Part shown: positions 1 to 7,790 of the stretch, piece after piece | How the letters are laid out: the number at the start of each line of letters is the position of its first letter | Numbering within the stretch: position 1 is the stretch's first letter | NCBI GenBank assembly: GCA_034096865.1 | Contig: JAWQFJ010026672.1 | Location: 1-19,110, forward strand | Reading direction: 5' to 3' | DNA: 19,110 nucleotides | Origin: Theodoxus fluviatilis | Lineage: Eukaryota; Mollusca; Gastropoda; Cycloneritida; Neritidae | Position numbers and translations under genes: made by a program | The notes under the pieces: generated by a model | What the model was told of the DNA's origin: nothing | Databases searched by the model: none | The model's input: only the letters and a program-made list of their open reading frames with translations

Positions 1-84
1 CTCTAGCTTGAAAGGCTCGAACTCTTCGTCCGAATCTTCGCCAAACAAAAGCTCTATTACACGCTCATCGATGTCTTCTGACAT
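1..84 (-). CDS. Acidic N terminus of A-family piggyBac-like transposase (partial)
   Basis: The ATG at 84-82 opens a 28-codon frame that runs off the left edge. It begins MSEDIDERVIELLFGED and continues through an acidic DSDEEFEPF stretch. It matches the frame from 3292 in element A copy 2, where this ATG is mutated to TTG, so copy 1 shows the ancestral start. Acidic, probably disordered N termini are usual in piggyBac transposases. The DNA-binding and catalytic parts are not visible. The start lies 271 bp inside the TTAA. Whether the copy outside the window is intact cannot be judged. Confidence 0.6.
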   Translation of the reverse strand, partial: MSEDIDERVIELLFGEDSDEEFEPFKLE

Positions 85-199
85 AACTTGACGCACACAA
101 AAAAAGAAACTTCTGAGCGAATTTACTCGAAAACTGTAGAGATCGCCATACAATCTACACATGTGCAGAAAGCTCGGGATTTCCGCTTTCCTGCTGTGG

Positions 200-207
200 T
201 ATTTATA
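200..207 (-). promoter_or_regulatory. TATA-like box of element A copy 1
   Basis: TATAAATA on the minus strand lies about 120 bp upstream of the ATG at 84. It is conserved at the matching place in copy 2 (3165-3172). It is a plausible core promoter for the transposase transcript, judged from position and sequence only. Confidence 0.5.
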
Positions 208-276
208 GATAGCTGACGTCATTTGCAAGGGAGATAGGCGCGTTCAAACTAACCCACCCTCAGCGATCGAGTGCGA

Positions 277-334
277 GCGGGACCTCCCGCCGTCCGCACA
301 CAGTGGTGAAAACAAGCTTGGCGGGAATTCCCGC
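277..334. repeat. Paired subterminal palindromes, element A copy 1
   Basis: GCGGGAATTCCCGC (321-334, perfect) and GCGGGACCTCCCGC (277-290, near perfect) are centred 27.5 and 71.5 bp from the outer TTAA base, 44 bp apart. The same geometry recurs in the other TTAA elements of the window. They are candidate binding sites for a dimeric protein. Confidence 0.8.
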
Positions 335-467
335 TCGCCGCACGCTAAGTGTTAAAGAGTTTCCAGAGACAAACACAGTGGTACAAAATGTATTTTTCTA
401 TCTTAACTAGTTCAAAAGTTATGGGCAGAGAAGTGATGAATAAAAGGGTGTTTGTATGTCACAAATC

Positions 468-940
468 TGTGACTCAATTTTGGGGATTAAAATTAATTGT
501 TTATAACTTTTTTTAAATGCATGCAATTGACTTGAATTTTCCAGGAATAGTAGTTTACTCTCTACTGCTTTTGACTGTTTAAATAAAGTAATGCTTTAGC
601 TGATAAAAATGCTACAAATATATTTTATACAAATTGGGCCTACATCATATGAAGTGGAAAAATATTTTTCAACATCTGAACAAATTATTTATTATGTGTC
701 ATTGCTGCAGATTTTGGTATTGATAGTTAAACTCCACAAAAGTCATAAAATGAATGGATTAATAATAGTGAAATTATTCAAACTGCACGAAGACTCGAAC
801 TCAACTCTGAGATGAAGTGGGATTGACATGACAATGAAGTCCTCGTCGATTCAGAGTAAAACACTAAGTAAACACGTTTAAGCACCATGAAGATATTATT
901 AGTCCAATTGAAATATGAATCAAATTATGTTGACATTTTT
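468..940. repeat. Old diverged repeat, copy R1
   Basis: This stretch aligns by eye, with many substitutions and small indels, to 6486-6935. Landmarks kept in order are a TTGGGGATT-like start, AAATRCATGCAA, CTTGAAT/AATATTC, a ...CTCTNCTGCTTT... segment and GTGTCATT. The flanking AGAGTTTCCAG...GGTAC at 357-395 resembles 5888-5932 and 6937-6980. It may be an old tandem duplication or a high-copy repeat. No coding potential was seen. Confidence 0.6.
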
Positions 941-1933
941 TTTAAGTAATCACAATCAAACCTACTTTGAGAAGATTTGCTTATCAAATAAGAACAGTTA
1001 CAGTGGCGTCATCTCGACCAGAAGTTAGCAGAACATTACTTCCACCACTACGCAACTCGAAACTGACAAGACAGCAAAATCGCTGGAGCCCATACTCTGG
1101 TCTGAGTAAAATCACAAAATTGTCAGGAAATATTCTTGAGACCCTGAACAATGTGCTGCCAGTCTAGAAACGCATTGCCCAGTATAGAAACAAAATTTAG
1201 TCGCAAACATTAGGTAAGACTTAATGCTGCTTGGACTCCTTCAACATAGATCTAGGGTTTAAAGATCTAGGAGAGCACTCAGTCAAAATCATGGAGAGGC
1301 TGGCTAAAGTTATACAAAAATCCATCATTTGGCTGAAAAGTTCCAATTTGTAATTAATTTTTGAAAACCTCGCCTGGAAAAATGTAAAAACGGGAAGTGA
1401 TGTCATGTCGGCTAGTCGCTTTAACCAAAGACACTATAGGCTTGTTCAGGAATACGAAGTGCTGCATGAGCGCTTCACGTTGGCAAATAAGTGCTGTTTG
1501 CCTCGCGGTAACCCCAAAACGGCTTCGTTGTACCGCACGTGAACGCTTTTTCAACAACGGGTAACGCGCTAAAGGCTCGTTCACACTGCAGAATAATTTC
1601 ATATGCAACCACTGTCAAGCTTTTGTCTGGTAACTCCTTTTTTTCAGTCTGCATTGCAGCAAATTGTAATTTCATAAAAGTAAAAGAGTGACCCTTAACT
1701 TATTGTGACTAGTGTACTACCTAAGGCAGTTCCATCCATGCATAAGCATGACAGATCGCAACCGACGACTGATACCGGCTGAAAGCTCAAACAGCGATGA
1801 ATGCTGATGCCTTGGCTACTTTTATGCGTATAAGTATTTCAATGTGTCAGGCAGCCACAACCCCAGTGACAACGGTCACTTGCACTCTTACATCAAGTGT
1901 TGTATCTGCGTGTCTCTCCTACACTTGAGCCTT
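941..1933. other. No gene seen; GC-rich repeat relics at 1436-1606
   Basis: No convincing exon or long frame is visible. GGCTTGTTCAGGA at 1440 and GGCTCGTTCACAC near 1572 resemble the ends of the foldback at 1934-2116, so 1436-1606 is probably a degraded relative of that element family. Confidence 0.4.
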
Positions 1934-2116
1934 GTTCAGGAGGCTCAGCGCTGCACAGCGCTTGCGCCATGAAACGGCTTGTTCAGGACACGCAGCGCTG
2001 CAAAGCGCCGAATCACATGCAGCGCTTTGCAGCGCTACGCGTCCTGAACAAGCCGTTTCACGGCGCAAGCGCTGTGCAGCGCTGAGCAGCGCTTTGAATC
2101 GCTGAGCCTCCTGAAC
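1934..2116. mobile_element. GC-rich foldback (MITE-like) element
   Basis: Two arms of roughly 75-90 bp form a near-perfect inverted repeat. The left arm starts GTTCAGGAGGCTCAGCG at 1934 and the right arm ends with its reverse complement at 2116. A spacer of about ten bases lies near 2010-2019. The right arm carries about 18 extra bases (around 2082-2099). The self-complementary octamer CAGCGCTG and close variants recur in both arms. GGCTTGTTCAGGA occurs inside each arm as well as at the ends, which suggests one element nested in a related one. No target duplication could be fixed. Confidence 0.75.
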
Positions 2117-2233
2117 TTCCCTACGGTGTAACACGTGTTGGTGGAGCATCTTATACATATGCGTTTTTTAGTGTTGCAGCCTGTGTGAGGCAAACTAGGA
2201 GAGAAAATATTTGCAAGGCATTTGCTCTAGCTG

Positions 2234-2304
<71 letters not shown>

Positions 2305-2328
2305 TCTCTCCCTCTCTCTTCCTCTCCC
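2234..2328. repeat. (CT)n microsatellite
   Basis: A long pure CT run passes into an imperfect CCTCTCT run. Open frames through it are low-complexity artefacts. Confidence 0.95.
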
Positions 2329-3016
2329 CCTCACACGCTAGCTAGCGCGCTAAATGACAACAGTGACAATCAATTGTGCAATCCCACAAAATTGATGTAT
2401 GCATACTTAAAGTATAATCTCCCGTACCATGATGTACTGTGAAGGCGATCACACAGGTTCGAATAACTTGAAGGCTCCTCAATGTTTTGAATCTTTTGTT
2501 TGTTGGGTTCGTCATCTGCATCGCTGCAGTATTGATCATACTTGTTACGTACTTACTGTCAATTACAATGCAAGGGACATAATCACTTGATTATGTCCAT
2601 TGTTTATTGACAATGCTCTGAGAGTTACATCCCTTGAGTTTTCATGACGTGGCTGGATAAAACAGTTGACAACGCTCATCACTGAATTTGTTTTGGATAA
2701 TCTGCTCGTATACATTCATCCACCACAGTCATACAATACTGGTATGGTTCAGGTATTTGAGGACATTCTTCATAGTATTGTTCGCTTGAAATGCTGTCAG
2801 TCACTACTCTTGCAACCCATGTCTAACTTGTTGTCACAATCGCTTGGCTCAACAATGTTTCAGCTTGAGGCCATTAGTTGATGTGACATCATAAAACTTC
2901 CGCATGTGCACTGATTTGCTGAATGGTTTTTTTTTTGGCCAGGTGGGAATGGGCTGTTTTACATCGCACTACCACGAAAACAAAATTTGTTATAATTTTT
3001 TATGTTCACCAATACA
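2329..3016. other. Unassigned AT-rich spacer
   Basis: No gene, exon or element terminus was recognised apart from the hairpin at 2564-2603. Short frames here have no recognisable content. The stretch ends directly at the TTAA target of element A copy 2. Confidence 0.5.
2564..2603. repeat. Short perfect hairpin
   Basis: GGACATAATCA (2575-2585) is followed after a two-base loop by its exact reverse complement (2588-2598). Outer ACAATG/CATTGT bases extend the stem. It may be the centre of a decayed foldback. No function can be read. Confidence 0.6.
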
Positions 3017-3036
3017 TTAACCCTTAGCGTGCGGCC

Positions 3037-3095
3037 GGCGGGGATTCCCGCCGAGCTTGGTTTCACCGCTGTGTGCGGACGGCGGGATCTCCCGT
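3037..3095. repeat. Paired subterminal palindromes, element A copy 2
   Basis: GGCGGGGATTCCCGCC (3037-3052) and GCGGGATCTCCCGT (3082-3095) are centred 27.5 and 71.5 bp from the first TTAA base. They match copy 1 in place, with a few substitutions. Confidence 0.8.
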
Positions 3096-3164
3096 CCGCA
3101 CTCGATCGCTGAGGGTGGGTTAGTTTGAACGCGCTTATCTCCCTTGCAAATGACATCAACTATC

Positions 3165-3172
3165 TATAAATA
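3165..3172 (+). promoter_or_regulatory. TATA-like box of element A copy 2
   Basis: TATAAATA lies about 125 bp upstream of the former start codon and is conserved with copy 1. It is a putative transposase core promoter. Confidence 0.5.
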
Positions 3173-3291
3173 CCACAGCAGGAAAGCGGACATCCCGAGC
3201 TTTCTGCGCATGTGCAGTTTGTATGGGCGATCTCTACAAAGTTTTCGAGTAAATTCGCTCCGAAGTTTGATGTTTTTTTTTGCGTCAAGTT

Positions 3292-3744
3292 TTGTCAGAC
3301 GACATCGATGAGCGTGTAATAGAGCTTTTGTTTGGCGAGGATTCAGACGAAGAGTTCGAACCTTTCAATCTAGATGATGTTGCCGAGACAGAAGCAGAAT
3401 TGGAGCGATTCCGATCGCGGGAAGATGTCGAAGTTCGAACCATTACCGTGCATCGGAGCGAGCATCGTCAAGTAGATCAACTTTAAGACGTGCATCAGGA
3501 AGCGCATCACGCTCTTTCCGACAGCAGGCTTCCGAAGATGCTTAGCTTCCTCCCTTCTGTCAGACGTCTGGCCTACTAGTTCACACTGAGAGTGACGATG
3601 CCAACAAGATTTTCGCTTACTTCTTCGATGACGATGTATTTGGACTAATGACCGTACAAACAATCAGGTATGCGTCGCAATATTTCGCAGCCCATCCAGT
3701 CGACCAACTCGCGCCTCACTCACGGTTTCGAGATTGGAGATTTT
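3292..3744 (+). pseudogene. A-family piggyBac-like transposase N-terminal remnant
   Basis: From 3292 the frame reads LSDDIDERVIELLFGED, then an acidic DSDEEFEPF stretch and AETEAELERF, ending at a stop at 3484-3486. The first codon is TTG where copy 1 has ATG, so the start is lost. A second frame carries a Ser/Arg-rich stretch to about 3543. A third segment from about 3591 contains KIFAYFFDDDVFGLMTVQT followed by RYASQ and SRFRDW, ending near 3744. That matches the layout at the start of the DDE_Tnp_1_7 region (hydrophobic FF..., then T-x-RYA-x-Q, then a Trp-containing motif). The catalytic Asp region is absent. The remnant is frameshifted and non-functional. Confidence 0.7.
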
Positions 3745-4388
3745 AAACCTGCTGTAGAGATTTTTGCTTGATTTCCTAGATAGTTTTCAACCTGCTATGG
3801 ACACTGCATGTTGCCTTGGGTAGAAGCTGTGTGTGTGTGTGTGTGAATTTCCAGTTTCAGCCATTTTTATTAGTATGTCATTGTACCTGTAGTAACATGT
3901 AGATATTCCATTGGTGTCATTTTGTGGATGAGTAAATAGTTATGCTTATTATTCCTCATGAAAATCGTTTGCTTTCAACAAGGTTAGAGTGATTGTTTTT
4001 AGGCACTGTGATCAGCGTCTTCCCCACTCCCAACCACACCCCTACTCCATGATCACAGCAAGTACGTGGTGACTTTTGAGGTGCATGTAAGGATTTGAGG
4101 CCTTTTTTGTCCTTCTTTTTACTAGGTAACCTATCAGAAATCAAGCCTGATAATTGCTGGAGGTTATGATTAGATAATAAAGTTAGTGTAAAGGCATTTC
4201 ATTGGTCTGTTTTGTTGTTGTTGTTGTTTTATTTCATTTTGAGAATAAAACGCAGGTATTATGATAAATTTCATTCAAGTGCTGCATACCACTGTGTACA
4301 GAATTCTCTCGGCTACAACTTTTATTCTTTGCATTTTTTAATCAGAGGTGAAGAAGAATATGAAAATTGATTTCAAAGACGGTGACCG

Positions 4389-5226
4389 TTTTTGACTCAC
4401 ATGCGAAGCAAAAGTGAGTCTATGTACTGAGCCGTGTCGTCCGTCCGGGCGTAAAAAACTTAAACGTTGGATTTTTCTCGGAGACTATTAAGTCTATCAA
4501 CACCAAATGTGGCATGATGGTGTATGATGACAAGGCCTCAAAAAACATACATAGTGACTTGACCTTGCTTCAAGGTCAAGATCACAGGAGCCATAAATGT
4601 GGTCTCAAAAACAGTCATTTTTCACATTTTCCCAATTTTCTCCCACGTTATTGAGAATGGCGACCTTAGCTACAAGTGGTATATAGGTCAAAGCAAGCCC
4701 TATCTTTTGATACCAGTTTGGTTGACCTTGCTTCAAGGTCAAGGTCACAGGAACTCTTCAAAGTTGGATTGTATACATATTTTGAAGTGACCTTGACCCT
4801 GAACTATGGAAGATAACTGTTTCAAACTTAATAATTATGTGGGGCACATGTTATACTTTCATCATGAGACACATTTGCTCACATATCATCAAGGTCAAGG
4901 TCACTTTGACCCTTATGAAATGTGACCAAAATGGGGTAGTGAACCACTAAAAGTGACTATATCTCATGGTAGAAAGTGCCAATAAGCACCATTGTGCTTC
5001 CTATGTCTTGAATTAACAGCTTTGTGTTGCATGACCTTGGATGACCTTGACCTTGGGTCAAGGTCACATGTATTTTGGTAGGAAAAATGTGTAAAGCATT
5101 TCTTTGTGTATGATGTCATTGGTAGGTTTAGTTGTTTGACCTTGACCTTGAAGGTCACCTGCAGGTCAAGGTCATATAAAGGTCAAGGTCAAGCATGTGA
5201 GTCGTATGGGCTTTGCCCTTCTTGTT
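4389..5226 (+). mobile_element. HINE/Helentron-like non-autonomous element, copy 1
   Basis: Boundaries come from comparison with 17149-17990: similarity starts at TTTTTGACTCACATGC and ends at ...CCCTTCTTGTT. GACTCACATGC (4394-4404) is repeated in inverse near the other end (GCATGTGAGTC, about 5193-5203), a subterminal inverted repeat. A GGGCTTTGCCC hairpin sits just before the 3' end. T-rich flanks fit insertion between T residues. These traits are those described for Helentron-derived HINEs. The element is non-coding and rich in TGACCTT/AAGGTCA. It is nested in element A copy 2. Confidence 0.65.
4559..5191. repeat. Cluster of AGGTCA half-sites in HINE-like copy 1
   Basis: TGACCTTGCTTCAAGGTCA occurs twice (4560-4578 and 4723-4741). 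Head-to-tail TCAAGGTCAAGGTCA runs lie at about 4733-4747 and 4889-4903, with similar arrays at 5033-5068 and 5138-5191, on both strands. TCAAGGTCA is the extended half-site bound by NR5A (SF-1/FTZ-F1) and ERR receptors. AGGTCAAGGTCA is a DR0 site of the kind bound by GCNF (NR6A). Binding here is untested. Confidence 0.75.
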
Positions 5227-5391
5227 GGAGTAAATTCTGGGGAATAAGTTAGCACAGAGCAATGACGCATTGCTAAAAATACTCAGCAGCGTAAGGGTTA
5301 AGTTATTCAATATCGTTGTGTAAACAATAAAACTTAAGCACATTCTCCTCGATCTTTAAGAAAACAAAATATTCAAGTAGAGAATTCTTAA

Positions 5392-5884
5392 GGCGCCTAC
5401 ACACGTACCGGTTTTCAAGCTGATTTTGCTCCCGATCCGGTCTGACCGAGCGTGTAAAAATCGGGTTGACAGCCACACGCAACGATAAGCAGTGGAGCTG
5501 TGCCGGCATGAAGGTGCATTGACCCGCATTTCCAATTTTAAAATGTAGGAGCTTTCACGACCTATTGATGCATTCAACATTAATCTTTGATAAATTAATG
5601 CTGTTCATGGCTTACATTTTCTTTGGATGGGTTTCTAGTATCCCCAAATACAGCGTTTTCTGTGCGAAGCATAGCCTCGTTCTCGTGCCTAATTATGAAC
5701 AGTTGAGCCGCGGACAGATGCTCTCGCGTCGCCCGGCATAGGAATCGGTCCGGATCGGGTCGGGGAATAGAGCCTGCCCTACTGACAAGAATCGGGCCGG
5801 ATTGTTTGCAAATGAGTCAACCGTTCCGATTCTTGACTGGATCGGCAGCAAAATCGGGGGACAACCGGTACGTGTGTAGGCGCC
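5392..5884. mobile_element. Harbinger-like MITE
   Basis: Terminal inverted repeats of about 50 bp begin GGCGCCTACACACGTACCGG on both ends, with mismatches further in. TAA flanks both sides (5389-5391 and 5885-5887), a 3-bp duplication typical of PIF/Harbinger elements. The 493-bp interior is non-coding; short frames in it have no recognisable domain. Confidence 0.75.
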
Positions 5885-5887
5885 TAA

Positions 5888-6060
5888 AGAGCTTTACAGT
5901 GGCACCAAATATAAGTGGGTTATCAATGACAAATACAGAACTAGATACGAATCAATGTAACAATTTTTTTGGTAAGGTGACCCTAAAATGGCGCAAAAGA
6001 AAAAAAATCAAACCGATTTTTGTCCCCCCAGTCAGTTGCTTTAGTGCAAGTACCTAGTAG
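5888..6060. repeat. Old repeat segment, R2 leading part
   Basis: AGAGCTTTACAGTGGCACC at 5888 aligns with 6937-6980, and more weakly with 357-395. It joins the Harbinger-like MITE on the left and is split from the R2 body by the non-LTR tail at 6061-6443. Confidence 0.55.
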
Positions 6061-6443
6061 GGTCACGTTCTTTCCGTTCAGCAAATAAAAAGCTTCTCAA
6101 AATTCCTAAACGTAGTACAAAATCATTTGGAGAGCGTAGTTTTAGTTTCAATGGCCCCTCTGTCTGGAACTCTCTGCCGGCTGGCCTGCGTGACGCACCC
6201 ACTTTACCTATTTATAAGTCGCAACTGAAGATTCACATGTTTCGACTGGCTTTTGTTTGATTTTTCTTCTCATGATCATGTATGTTGTTTTATCCATTCT
6301 CAGGTCTGTAAGTTGTATTATGTTATTTATTATGACGGTAAGCTTGTTGATGAATGTCTGCGTGTGAATGTGGTTATGTCAGCGCATTGAGTTGTACAGA
6401 AGTGCACTATATAAATGCTATTCATTATTATTATTATTATTAG
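6061..6443 (+). mobile_element. 3' end of an L2/CR1-like non-LTR retrotransposon
   Basis: A short coding tail is followed by a 3' UTR with a conserved-type tail (GCGCATTGAG..., then CACTATATAAATGCTATTC) and an (ATT)n end at about 6425-6443. Strong 5' truncation and a microsatellite 3' tail are normal for L2/CR1-like insertions. It is separate from, and opposite in strand to, the large element at 8956-13334. Confidence 0.75.
6085..6259 (+). pseudogene. C-terminal tail of non-LTR reverse transcriptase ORF2
   Basis: The frame reads a stretch containing RSFSFNGPSVWNSLPAGLR, then PTLPIYKSQLKIHMFRLAF and a stop. The pattern aromatic-x-G-P-x-x-W-N-S-L-P followed by F/Y-K-x-x-L-K-x-x-x-F is the conserved C-terminal end of L2/CR1-type ORF2 proteins. 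It also matches the tail at 9827-10204 on the other strand. All catalytic domains are missing. Confidence 0.8.
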
Positions 6444-6485
6444 GGTGGGAGCTGGGGTGTATTTTATAATGGAACTCCATTAAAA

Positions 6486-6935
6486 ATGTGACAAAATTTG
6501 GGGGATTGAAAAACTGAGAAAGTCAATTGTCAATGAATATGTTTAAATACATGCAACTAACTTGAAATATTCAGGGAAAGTAGTTAACTCTTTGCTGCTT
6601 TGGACTGTCTAAAAAGATAAATGCTTCAGTTGATACAAATACTGCAAATGTAGGCCTATAATATATGCAATATGAACTATGAAGATGAAAAATATATTCT
6701 TAATAATCTGCACCATGCATTATAACGATGTGTCATTTCTGCGGTTGTTATTCTTTATAGAAAAAAATTAATGCACTAATAGTAAACATTTTCAAACTTG
6801 ATGACTCAAACTGGTCTCTGAGAGGAAGTTTGACCATGATGAACACAGTATAAACATATTTAATTGCCATGAAAATACCACATGTCTTGACTGAAATACA
6901 AATTAAATGTGTTGAAGCAATCCTTTCTGAAAAAA
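6486..6935. repeat. Old diverged repeat, copy R2
   Basis: Diverged counterpart of 468-940. A further copy of the leading segment starts directly after it (6937-6980), so the order leading segment, body, leading segment suggests a former tandem array. No coding content was seen. Confidence 0.6.
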
Positions 6936-7038
6936 GAGCTTTCCAGTGGTACCAAATATGAGTGGGTTATTGATAATTAACACTGAAACCCTACAAAGGT
7001 TGATAGGCCATAAAACTCCATCCATTCTGTGATTTCAG

Positions 7039-7161
7039 ACTCCCCAGCCTGCCCGAGCTGGCAAAACTCCCAAGATGCCAGTCCAGAAGAAAACTACCAT
7101 GTCTGCTCCACCATCTAAGAGGGCCATGAAACTTATTAAAGTTGAGGACATGGATGAAATG
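7039..7161 (+). CDS. Putative host exon: Lys/Pro-rich, unrecognised protein
   Basis: A pyrimidine-rich tract ending in TTTCAG (to 7038) precedes a 123-base segment with 41 open codons, followed by a GTAATG donor at 7162. The product starts TPQPARAGKTPKMPVQKK and ends KLIKVEDMDEM. It is basic and proline-rich, then acidic, with two TPK motifs that could be proline-directed phosphorylation sites. Length is a multiple of three and phase is 0, compatible with joining to 7740-7790. Composition and codon use differ from the AT-rich surroundings. I do not recognise the protein. Such sequence occurs in disordered tails of nuclear or chromatin proteins, but that is a guess. No first or last exon was found. 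Confidence 0.5.
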
Positions 7162-7739
7162 GTAATGTGATGTTTAATTTCTGCTCTGTTAAAATTTCAG
7201 GTACAATTAGTTTCTTAGCAGTTTGACAGTACTTTGTATGGAAAATCTCATAAAAACTGTAAATAAGGACAAGTAAACATCCTATGATAAGTCAGTTTCT
7301 TAAAAAGTTAGAATTAATATGGGTGTAACTACATATCAGAATGTATTAGAACTACAAGTTGCACATGCAGCTGTTTTTTACAGAATTGTTAGGTGGAGAA
7401 ACTGGATTTGGTATCCTAGGTGGAGCACAGAATGAAAGGGATGGCTGTGGTGAGGATGCTTGCACGCAAAGGGTGTATGGATAGTGCACAAGAAAAATTA
7501 CCTGGAGGTTCTTGTAGAACAGCAAAGTGGTTTGTGAGAGATGTATTTCCATTTTTTCTCACTCTGACTGAAGAATTTAATTCTTTAGGCAGAGCACTAG
7601 AAACACCTCATGATGAGTGCTGCCTATACAGATATTAAAAATGTATGTGTGTGTGTGAGACCAATTTTACAATAAAGATTGCAATAGTTTGAGTTTTTAG
7701 ATGTGTGGATTGTACATTTTGTCCACTTTTGTTCAACAG
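7162..7739 (+). other. Putative intron between the two host exons
   Basis: AT-rich, GT...AG bounded. It contains a possible alternative acceptor (TTTTTTACAG at about 7373-7382) followed by an open stretch (7420-7638, 72 codons, no recognised domain), a short TG run and an AATAAA near 7671. This could be an alternative terminal exon or chance. Confidence 0.35.
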
Positions 7740-7790
7740 CTCTTGACAGCAACCCCGAAAGGAAAGGGAGCTTTTCTCCAGCAGAAAAGG
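7740..7790 (+). CDS. Putative host exon: 17-codon Lys-rich microexon
   Basis: TTTTGTTCAACAG precedes a 51-base open segment coding LLTATPKGKGAFLQQKR, followed by a GTGTGT donor. Phase 0 and length divisible by three match the exon at 7039-7161. It continues the Lys-rich composition and adds another TPK motif. The call rests on splice signals and composition only. Support would come from transcript reads joining 7161 to 7740. Confidence 0.45.

Larger units (their letters stand above)
1..355 (-). mobile_element. piggyBac-like element A, copy 1: 5' end only
   Basis: TTAA at 352-355 is followed, reading leftward, by a terminus (ACTTAGCGTGCGG) matching that of the element starting at 3017. Almost the whole stretch is an inverted copy of 3017-3375, including two GC-rich palindromes, a TATA-like box and the start of an acidic reading frame. 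The body lies beyond the left window edge. TTAA targets and short termini starting with C-rich bases are typical of piggyBac elements. Assignment to the superfamily rests on the TTAA plus the transposase-like remnant in copy 2. Confidence 0.85.
3017..5301 (+). mobile_element. piggyBac-like element A, copy 2 (decayed, with nested HINE)
   Basis: TTAA at 3017-3020 with terminus CCCTTAGCGTGCGGCC and TTAA at 5298-5301 with inverted terminus CCCTTACGCTGC bound the element. Without the nested repeat at 4389-5226 it is about 1.45 kb, well short of an autonomous piggyBac element. The 5' end has two palindromes, a TATA-like box and a transposase N-terminal remnant. The 3' end has a single palindrome (AGCAATG...CATTGCT, 5258-5274). 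3745-4388 is noncoding, with a short GT run at 3829-3845. Confidence 0.85.

Noticed and set aside
2185..2442. 85-codon frame with a Ser-Leu run
   Set aside because: Created by the CT microsatellite; no domain and no splice or start context.
4559..5191. CRISPR-like array, from the repeated GGTCA motifs
   Set aside because: Repeats are short, irregularly spaced and on both strands; the setting is eukaryotic transposon DNA.
5303..6057. Frames of 68-83 codons across the Harbinger-like MITE and its flanks
   Set aside because: They cross inverted-repeat ends of a non-coding MITE and show no conserved motif.
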